DNA of 64,000 bases from an uncultured Bacteroidota bacterium (GTDB lineage: Bacteria > Bacteroidota > Bacteroidia > Bacteroidales > P3): positions 25,034 to 89,033 of the forward strand of contig CACYPU010000010.1 in assembly GCA_902776365.1 (NCBI GenBank). Reading direction: 5' to 3'. Below the pieces are notes generated by a model that was not told where the DNA came from, did no database searches, and saw only the letters and a program-made list of their open reading frames with translations. This document shows positions 57,272 through 62,848 of this stretch, piece after piece; position 1 is the first letter of the stretch; every line of letters starts with the position of its first letter. The position numbers and the translations under genes were made by a program.

Positions 57272-59125
57272 ATGAGAAAGAACTTCACGCTGAGACAACT
57301 CAAACCCTACGGCGCACGCTGTGCGCTGTATGGCTTGTTTGTGGTGCTCAGCGTGGTGTTTACCATGGCCACGGCACTGTCGGTGGCCGACTTCCTGAGA
57401 ATACTCTTCGGCACCGGCGAAGGTGTTGCGGTGACGTCGGGCAACCTCGTGGCGCAATGGCTCGACAAGCTCTACACCTGGCTCATCTCCTTCGGCAAGG
57501 TCAACGCCCTGCACCTCTTCTCCGCCATCATCTTCGTGCTTTACGGGCTGAAGAATGTCTTCTCCTACCTCTCCACCATCCAGATTGCCGTCATCCGCAG
57601 CCATGTCATCCGCGACCTGCGCAACAAGCTGTTCCACAAGGCACTGCACCTGCCCATGAGCTACTACGACCGTCACCGCAAGGGCGATGTAATGGCACGC
57701 TTCAGCAGCGACATGGTCGAGTATGAGGAGGGTATCCTCAACTCCATCCAGATGCTCCTCACGGCGGTCATCTCCATGCTCCTCTACCTCTCCATGCTCC
57801 TTTACCTCAACGTCAAGCTCACCCTCTTCGTCCTCTGCATGCTGCCGATAGTGGCTTTCGTCATCTCCCGCATCTCGCACAAACTCAAGCAGGCCTCGAA
57901 GATAGTGCAGGAGATGAACGCCTACCTCATCTCGCTCACCGACGAGGCCATCGGCGGCCTGAAGGTCATCAAGGCCTACACCGCCATCGATTTTTCCAAC
58001 CACCGTTTCCGCGAGTACAACCGCGAGTACACGCGGCGCCGCTTCCACATGTTCCGCCGTGTCGATGCGGCGTCGCCTGTCAGCGACTTCTTGGGCAATG
58101 TGATTGTTATCGGCATCCTCCTTTTCGGTGCTTGGCTGGTCTTCAATGGCGACCAGGGGCTCACCGCCGAGCTGTTCATCTCCTATGTGATGCTCTTCGT
58201 GCTCATGATTCCGCCCGCCAAAGACCTCTCCACCGCCTTCTCCCAAATCAAGAAAGGCCGCGCCTGCGCCGACCGCATCGAGCAATTCCTTGAAGAGGAA
58301 GAAGAACCAGGAGTGCAAGGGAGTGCAAGGGAGTGCAAAGGAGTGCAGGACGATAGCACTCCCCGGCACTCCCCGGCACTCCCCGGCACTCCCCAGAATT
58401 TTCCTGCCGTCTCCCTCCGCCACCTCTCTTTCTCCTACAACCCTGGTACTGAGGTGCTTCACGACATCAATATCGATGTTCCTCGTGGAACAACGCTCGC
58501 CCTTGTCGGCTCCTCCGGCAGCGGCAAGTCCACTATCGCCGACCTCCTCTGCCGCTTCTATCCTTGCGGCGAAGGGCAGATACTGCTCGAGGGTGTCGAC
58601 ATCAACAGCATGCCTCTCTCCACCCTCCGCAGCCGCATCGGCGTGGTGGCGCAGGACACGCTGCTCTTCAACGACACCGTGGCGGCCAACATCGCCTTCG
58701 GCCGGCCCGACGCCACGCAAGAGGAGATTGTCAACGCCGCCAAGGCGGCGCAGGCCCACGATTTCATCCTCTCCCTCCCACAAGGCTACCAGACCTCCCT
58801 CGGCGAGGGCGGCAGCCTCCTCTCCGGAGGCCAGCGCCAGCGCATCAGCATCGCCCGCGCCCTGCTCCTCAACCCCGACCTACTCATCCTCGACGAGGCC
58901 ACGTCGGCACTCGACACCGAGAACGAGCGCCTCCTCCAGGCCACCCTCACCGAGGTGCTGCGCGACCGCACGGCCATCGTCATCGCCCACCGCCTCTCCA
59001 CCATCGTGGGGGCCGACAACATCGTCGTCCTCGACCACGGCCGCATCGTCGAACAGGGCACCCACGCCGACCTCATGGCCCTCCACGGCCGCTACTCCGA
59101 ACTCGTAGCACTCCAAAGCTTCTAA
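57272..59125 (+). CDS. ABC exporter, fused permease/ATPase (MsbA-like)
   Basis: 617 aa half-transporter. Residues 1-330: six transmembrane helices (GLFVVLSVVFTMATALSVADFL, LLYLSMLLYLNVKLTLFVLCML and others). Residues about 375-617: nucleotide-binding domain with Walker A GSSGSGKSTIAD, Q loop VVAQDTLLFND, signature LSGGQRQRISIARALL, Walker B LLILDEATSALDTEN and the H loop VIAHRLSTI. The linker at about residues 340-375 is encoded by inverted short repeats (58307-58393) and reads PGVQGSARECKGVQ and SPALPGTPQ, so it is probably a flexible insert. A lipid A or lipid-linked exporter role is likely; substrate not proven. A parS-like TGTTCCTCGTGGAACA lies at 58477. Confidence 0.92.
   Translation: MRKNFTLRQLKPYGARCALYGLFVVLSVVFTMATALSVADFLRILFGTGEGVAVTSGNLVAQWLDKLYTWLISFGKVNALHLFSAIIFVLYGLKNVFSYLSTIQIAVIRSHVIRDLRNKLFHKALHLPMSYYDRHRKGDVMARFSSDMVEYEEGILNSIQMLLTAVISMLLYLSMLLYLNVKLTLFVLCMLPIVAFVISRISHKLKQASKIVQEMNAYLISLTDEAIGGLKVIKAYTAIDFSNHRFREYNREYTRRRFHMFRRVDAASPVSDFLGNVIVIGILLFGAWLVFNGDQGLTAELFISYVMLFVLMIPPAKDLSTAFSQIKKGRACADRIEQFLEEEEEPGVQGSARECKGVQDDSTPRHSPALPGTPQNFPAVSLRHLSFSYNPGTEVLHDINIDVPRGTTLALVGSSGSGKSTIADLLCRFYPCGEGQILLEGVDINSMPLSTLRSRIGVVAQDTLLFNDTVAANIAFGRPDATQEEIVNAAKAAQAHDFILSLPQGYQTSLGEGGSLLSGGQRQRISIARALLLNPDLLILDEATSALDTENERLLQATLTEVLRDRTAIVIAHRLSTIVGADNIVVLDHGRIVEQGTHADLMALHGRYSELVALQSF
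58307..58393 (+). repeat. GGAGTGCAAG x4 followed by CACTCCCCGG x4, inside the ABC transporter linker
   Basis: Four 10-nt units GGAGTGCAAG/GGAGTGCAAG/GGAGTGCAAA/GGAGTGCAGG, a short spacer, then four units CACTCCCCGG/CACTCCCCGG/CACTCCCCGG/CACTCCCCAG. The two arrays are partly complementary (GGAGTG against CACTCC) so they can fold on each other. In frame. Confidence 0.85.
58477..58492. other. Weak parS-like site
   Basis: TGTTCCTCGTGGAACA, three mismatches to the consensus, in the coding sequence DVPRGTT of the ABC transporter. Confidence 0.3.
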
Positions 59126-59128
59126 ACC

Positions 59129-60418
59129 ATGAGAGCCCATAGTTCCCATAATACCCATAATACCCATAGCTCCAAAAAAGCTTTTGTCCTCTCATTCCTT
59201 TTCACTCCCTTTCACTCCCTTTCACTCCTTTTATTATTCCTCACCTTTCACCTTTCACCTTTCACCTTGAACGCCCAGGAGACCGTGGCTCCCGTCACCC
59301 GCTGGGTGGCCACCGTCGACGAGGAACTGCAGCAGATAGTCCTCTCGTGGACCCCCAGCGCTGACACCCAGGCCATGGGCTACCACATCTGCACCGGCAC
59401 CCCCTGCCTCGACTACGACACCGTCTTCGGACGCAGCAGCAACACCTTCGTCTGCCACGACCATAACCCGCTGGAGCGCCACACCTACCGCATCCATGTC
59501 TTCGACAGCCTCTACAATGTCAGCTCGCTGACACCGCCGTTCGGCAACATCGTCCTCACCGCCGATGTGCCGCAGTGCTCCACCGATGTCAACGTCTCCT
59601 GGACCCCCTACGAGGGCATGCCCGGCGGCGTGGCAACCTACAACCTGTGGGTGATGCTCGAGCCCTTCGAAGAGGGCTATTCCGTTTTCTACAGCACCGA
59701 CAGCACAGGCCCCCTGACCTACCAGTTCCAGATTGCCGAGGAAATCACCCATATAGGGCTCAAGGTGCAGGCTCTCGGCTTTGCCGACACCGCCACCGGC
59801 GCGAGGCTCGTCTCGCAATCCAATGTCGTCATGGTGGAACGGCTCACCGTCGACTCTGCCTCCTTCCTCAATATCAACTCCGTCGTCTACGACAGCGTCA
59901 ACACCCGCAATCTGCTCTCGTTCGACATGGACACCTCGTTCCAAACCGACCACTACACCCTCTGGCGCAGTGTCGACGGCAACCCCTGGCGCGAGATAGC
60001 CTTCCTCACGCCGCCCTTCGACTCTTATGTCGACAGCGACGTCAACCCCTACGACTCCCTCTATTGCTACCGCCTCTCGGTCACCGACGCCTGCGACATG
60101 AACGAGAAATACTCCTCCACGCAGTGCGTCATCACCCCCGACCCGCCCGCGCCTGCCGCCGCCTTCCCCAATGTCGTCGTCGTCGACGACCCCGCCAACG
60201 GCACCTTCCTCCCCCGGCTCCGCGGCCTCAAGGGCAACCTCTTCGAGATGCACATCTACAACCGCCAGGGCATCCTCGTCTACAGCACCACCGACCCCGA
60301 CGACGGCTGGACCCCCTCCTCCGCCACACCGCAGGGCGCCTACGCCTATGTCCTCCGCTGCCGCTTCAACAACAACATCATCAAAACCTTCACCGGCACC
60401 CTCGTGGTGATAAAATAA
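59129..60418 (+). CDS. Fibronectin-like surface protein with T9SS type B sorting domain
   Basis: 429 aa. The N terminus is a repeat-built signal region: HNTHNTHSS, then hydrophobic FVLSFLFTPFHSLSLLLLFLTFHLSPFTLNAQ. Fibronectin type III-like modules follow (LQQIVLSWTPSADTQAMGYHIC; DVNVSWTPYEGMPGGVATYNLW; LSFDMDTSFQTDHYTLWRS). The C terminus is a type B (gliding-motility-associated) domain: FEMHIYNRQGILVYSTTDPDDGW, PQGAYAYVLRC, FTGTLVVIK. Probably a secreted surface protein of unknown role. Between the ABC exporter (3 bp) and nadK on the same strand. Confidence 0.8.
   Translation: MRAHSSHNTHNTHSSKKAFVLSFLFTPFHSLSLLLLFLTFHLSPFTLNAQETVAPVTRWVATVDEELQQIVLSWTPSADTQAMGYHICTGTPCLDYDTVFGRSSNTFVCHDHNPLERHTYRIHVFDSLYNVSSLTPPFGNIVLTADVPQCSTDVNVSWTPYEGMPGGVATYNLWVMLEPFEEGYSVFYSTDSTGPLTYQFQIAEEITHIGLKVQALGFADTATGARLVSQSNVVMVERLTVDSASFLNINSVVYDSVNTRNLLSFDMDTSFQTDHYTLWRSVDGNPWREIAFLTPPFDSYVDSDVNPYDSLYCYRLSVTDACDMNEKYSSTQCVITPDPPAPAAAFPNVVVVDDPANGTFLPRLRGLKGNLFEMHIYNRQGILVYSTTDPDDGWTPSSATPQGAYAYVLRCRFNNNIIKTFTGTLVVIK
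59135..59270 (+). repeat. Stacked short repeats forming the signal peptide region
   Basis: CCCATAATA-type 9-mers (59147-59170), CACTCCCTTT 10-mers (59200-59230) and CACCTTT heptads (59239-59266) are arranged one after another, and together encode most of the signal peptide of the gene at 59129. Confidence 0.8.
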
Positions 60419-60433
60419 TAAAGCCCATACCCA

Positions 60434-60460
60434 TTATCAATTATCAATTCTCAATTTCCA
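60434..60460 (+). repeat. TATCAAT heptad repeat upstream of nadK
   Basis: TATCAAT, TATCAAT, TCTCAAT, TTCCAG: 7-nt periodic, ending a few nt before the nadK ATG. Same family as 4354-4388. Confidence 0.7.
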
Positions 60461-60464
60461 GTTT

Positions 60465-61298
60465 ATGAAAGTCGCCCTCTATTACCGTCATATCGATTCT
60501 GCCGACCTTCCGGCCTTCAATTACCTTTGCGCCGAGTTCCAGCATGCGGGCGTCACCACGCAAGTCATCAGGGATGGCGACAGTGTCGACGGCTTCGACT
60601 ACCTCTTCTCCATCGGTGGCGACGGCACCCTGCTCTCCTCCGTCCAACTCCTCTCCCCCAGCACTCCCCAGCACTCCCCAGCACTCCCTCCCGTAGTTGG
60701 CATCAACTTCGGCCATCTGGGCTTCCTCACCACCGCCGGCAGGGAAAACCTCTCCACCCTCGTCTCCGACCTCCTCGAGAACCGTTTCACCGTCGAAGAA
60801 CGCACCCTCCTGCAAATTCAGAATTCAGAATACAGAATACAGAATTCAAAATTCGCCCTCAACGAGGTCTTCCTCCACCGGCCCGAGGAATCTTCCATGC
60901 TTCGCACCGAGGTCTTTGTCGACGACCTCTATGTGGCCACCTATGCCGGCGACGGCGTCATCGTGGCGTCGCCCACAGGCTCCACGGCCTACTCGCTCTC
61001 CTGCGGAGGACCCATCCTCACGCCCGACTGCGGATGCTTCGTCATCACCCCCATCGGCGCACACACCCTCACCCTCCGTCCCATCATCGTCCCCGACACC
61101 ACCCGCATCACCCTGAGGATTCAGAACAATTCTGAATTCACCCTCGGCATGGACTCGCGACGCCACACCCTCCAGGGCTCCACCACCATCGAGCTCTCCC
61201 GGGCCCCGTTCTCCATCCGCCTCATCCGCATGAACACGCAGAATTTCTTCTCCGCCATCCGCGACAAGCTCATGTGGGGCACCGAGGTGCGCCCCTGA
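60465..61298 (+). CDS. nadK: NAD kinase
   Basis: 277 aa. ATP-dependent phosphorylation of NAD to NADP. Seen: SIGGDGTLLSSV (GGDG motif), VVGINFGHLGFLT, the conserved NE in FALNEVFLHRP, DGVIVASPTGSTAYSLSCGGPIL, ITPIGAHTLTLRPIIVPD. Two low-complexity insertions sit between motifs: SPSTPQHSPALPP (CACTCCCCAG 10-mers, 60658-60690), next to the GGDG motif, and QIQNSEYRIQNSKF (AATTCAG heptads, about 60815-60855). A short RIQNNSEF follows later. The core motifs are intact, so activity is likely. Confidence 0.94.
   Translation: MKVALYYRHIDSADLPAFNYLCAEFQHAGVTTQVIRDGDSVDGFDYLFSIGGDGTLLSSVQLLSPSTPQHSPALPPVVGINFGHLGFLTTAGRENLSTLVSDLLENRFTVEERTLLQIQNSEYRIQNSKFALNEVFLHRPEESSMLRTEVFVDDLYVATYAGDGVIVASPTGSTAYSLSCGGPILTPDCGCFVITPIGAHTLTLRPIIVPDTTRITLRIQNNSEFTLGMDSRRHTLQGSTTIELSRAPFSIRLIRMNTQNFFSAIRDKLMWGTEVRP
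60658..60690 (+). repeat. CACTCCCCAG 10-mer repeat inside nadK
   Basis: Three units CACTCCCCAG/CACTCCCCAG/CACTCCCTCC in frame. Same word as in the ABC transporter linker (58355-58393). Confidence 0.85.
60815..60856 (+). repeat. AATTCAG heptad repeat inside nadK
   Basis: AATTCAG, AATTCAG, AATACAG, AATACAG, AATTCAA, AATTCGC: six 7-nt units, in frame, same family as in aspartate kinase. Confidence 0.85.
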
Positions 61299-61317
61299 AA
61301 AAAAAACCCGAAAAAAG

Positions 61318-61377
61318 GGACGAAATGTTAAAAAAATGGCCCAAATGTCCTTTTTGGGCTAAAAAATGGCTATATAT
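61318..61377 (+). promoter_or_regulatory. Upstream element of the split sigma locus
   Basis: CGAAATGTTAAAAAAA, then GCCCAAATGTCC and TTTTTGGGC. TGTCC (61346) is followed after 25 nt by TATATAT (61371-61377), the same offset as in the sigma-fusion cluster; the spacer TAAAAAATGGC resembles copy 4 (TAAAAAGTGGG). Also nearly the same as 62793-62830. Confidence 0.6.
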
Positions 61378-61389
61378 ATGTATATATAT

Positions 61390-61917
61390 ATGCCTCTCCG
61401 TCGAGCGATGAACGAAAAACTCCATAGTGCCGCCGCCCGCTACAGCGAGCTCCTACGCCGCCACGAACGTATGCTTCGCTGGCTCTGCCTGCGCCGTGCC
61501 TATGCCGACATCGAGCTCTCCGACGACTACTTCCAGGAGGTCTGCCTCTTCCTCTGGCGACAGCTCCCCTCCCTCCCTTCCGGCATGCCCTACAAGCAGG
61601 AACGTCTCTATGTCAAGAAACTCGCCGTTTCCGCCCTCAGCCGCTGCTCCCGCAAGAATCGTCCCGACGTGAGGTGTATCGACCCCGAGATGATTATCGC
61701 CGTCGACCAGCATGCCAAGGAAAACGAGCAGCTCCTCAACGACCTCGTCGACGCCCTCCCCGGGGACGACCGCCTCGTCGTGGGACTCTACCGTGCCGGC
61801 TACGAGGTGGCCGAGATAGCCCTCTACCTCGGCATCAGCCCCAATGCCGCCAGCCACCGCCTCCGCCGGGCCATCGCCAGGATGCAGTCCATAATGGAAA
61901 AAGAAAACAATATATAA
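61390..61917 (+). CDS. ECF sigma factor (stand-alone)
   Basis: 175 aa from the ATG at 61390, or 169 aa from 61408 (MNEKLHSAAARYSELL). Region 2 is HERMLRWLCLRRAYADIELSDDYFQEVCLFLW. Region 4 is LVDALPGDDRLVVGLYRAGYEVAEIALYLGISPNAASHRLRRAIARMQS. Same architecture as the fused sigma factors but without transmembrane helix; the next gene supplies one. Initiates a rightward unit of small exported proteins, with the shared element directly upstream. Confidence 0.82.
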   Translation: MPLRRAMNEKLHSAAARYSELLRRHERMLRWLCLRRAYADIELSDDYFQEVCLFLWRQLPSLPSGMPYKQERLYVKKLAVSALSRCSRKNRPDVRCIDPEMIIAVDQHAKENEQLLNDLVDALPGDDRLVVGLYRAGYEVAEIALYLGISPNAASHRLRRAIARMQSIMEKENNI

Positions 61918-61931
61918 AAACAAATTATACC

Positions 61932-62183
61932 ATGAACACCGGAGAACAACTTGTCCAACTACTCGACGTATCGTGCCACGCATCCATGAGTACTCGCTTG
62001 CGTTGGCGTCGCCGCGCCGCCCATGTGGCCAACGGAATTTCACTCGTCGTCGTTCTTCTCGCCACAGGTGTCGCTATGGCCAGTGTCCCTGTGCCGGAAT
62101 ACAGCTCGTATAAAACCTCCCAGGCCGGCGGCTCCCCAGAAGCCGACTGCCAGACGATTCACCAGATGATTGAACAACAATGA
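61932..62183 (+). CDS. Small single-pass membrane protein following the sigma factor
   Basis: 83 aa. A polar N terminus of about 30 residues (MNTGEQLVQLLDVSCHASMS), a basic stretch RLRWRRRAAH, one transmembrane helix (GISLVVVLLATGVAMASVP) and an exported tail of about 30 residues. Its helix and VP ending recall the helix of the fused sigma proteins (VLFLLLVASTVAVAVVP). It may be an anti-sigma or a membrane tether for the sigma factor. Its stop overlaps the next ATG (ATGA). Confidence 0.65.
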   Translation: MNTGEQLVQLLDVSCHASMSTRLRWRRRAAHVANGISLVVVLLATGVAMASVPVPEYSSYKTSQAGGSPEADCQTIHQMIEQQ

Positions 62184-62461
62184 AACGCCTGCTCATAATA
62201 CTCCTGCTCTCGCTCCTGGCCGTCATCGCCGTCGTGCTGTGGCGCGGCTGGCCGCACCTCTTCCCCTCCTCCGATGTCAGCGACCTCTACCGCCGCTACG
62301 AAAACAATGAATACATCCGCGCCACCGAAATCCACAACTTCCGCGTCAACGACACCCTCGCCGTCGAGACGCTCCTCCTCGAAGCCTCCACCGACTCCGC
62401 CTGGTGCGCCCTGCTCCTCGACTTCGGTATGCCCGAGGAAATAACAAAGAATTCTTTATGA
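62180..62461 (+). CDS. Small membrane-anchored protein (possible N-terminal half of a frameshifted gene)
   Basis: 93 aa. An N-terminal transmembrane helix (LLIILLLSLLAVIAVVLWRG), then an exported domain with DLYRRYENNEYIRATEI and DTLAVETLLLEASTDSAWCALLLDFGMPEEI. The TGA overlaps the ATG at 62458. Unknown family. See the next entry. Confidence 0.6.
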   Translation: MKRLLIILLLSLLAVIAVVLWRGWPHLFPSSDVSDLYRRYENNEYIRATEIHNFRVNDTLAVETLLLEASTDSAWCALLLDFGMPEEITKNSL

Positions 62462-62658
62462 GTGATGGCGCAAATTCTATCATAATGCTATATAGAGACA
62501 AAAACAATCAGAAAAAAATTCTACCCTCAGAAGACCCAGACAGTAGATTGGTGCTGGCATCCTTTAGCAAGCAATCTATGTGTGTGTTCTTAGCAGAAGA
62601 CAATAACAAAAAAGAAATCATCGAATTATCCGAAATAATTAAATTAAAACACAAATAA
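62458..62658 (+). CDS. Small protein continuing the previous gene in another frame
   Basis: 66 aa (MSDGANSIIMLYRDKNN ... SEIIKLKHK), no signal peptide, AT-rich. It overlaps the previous stop as ATGA. Because it begins without a membrane signal and its content (beta strands, LVLASFSKQSMCVFLAEDN) fits as continuation of an exported domain, it may be the C-terminal half of one protein split by a single-base shift near 62450. Coupled genes remain possible. Confidence 0.5.
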   Translation: MSDGANSIIMLYRDKNNQKKILPSEDPDSRLVLASFSKQSMCVFLAEDNNKKEIIELSEIIKLKHK

Positions 62659-62676
62659 TTTAAAACTCTAAAAACA

Positions 62677-62802
62677 ATGAGAATTCCTTTTAAAACGATT
62701 GCGCTCTTCGCAGTGCTGAGCCTGGCCGCTACCAGCTGCCAGAAAGACAATGACATTTACCCGATGGTCGGTTCTGAACCCTTTGTCGGCCCGAAATGTT
62801 AA
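62677..62802 (+). CDS. 41-aa lipoprotein
   Basis: MRIPFKTIALFAVLSLAATSC gives a full lipoprotein signal with lipobox AATSC; the mature peptide (QKDNDIYPMVGSEP ...) is only about 20 residues. The stop TAA at 62800 lies at the start of the second copy of the 61318-type element. Short but with a clean signal. Compare the lipoprotein start at 41718 (TSCSKDD). Confidence 0.55.
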   Translation: MRIPFKTIALFAVLSLAATSCQKDNDIYPMVGSEPFVGPKC

Positions 62803-62847
62803 AAAAACAGCCCAAATGTCCTTTTTGGACCATTAAATCAATTTTAT
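62793..62847 (+). promoter_or_regulatory. Second copy of the split-sigma-locus element
   Basis: CGAAATGTTAAAAAAAnnGCCCAAATGTCCTTTTTGG nearly equals 61321-61358. TGTCC (62817) is followed after 25 nt by TTTTATC (62842), and the ATG of the surface protein is at 62849. Confidence 0.6.
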
Positions 62848-62848
62848 C

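Noticed and set aside
58307-58393. CRISPR-like array
   Set aside because: Units are 10 nt without spacers and are coding; no cas genes in the window.
55778-58783. A 1,001-codon open frame on the minus strand
   Set aside because: It lies antisense to purB and the ABC exporter, both with clear motifs; its translation is rich in Val/Gly/Asp/His without domain pattern, as expected for the shadow of high-GC coding DNA.
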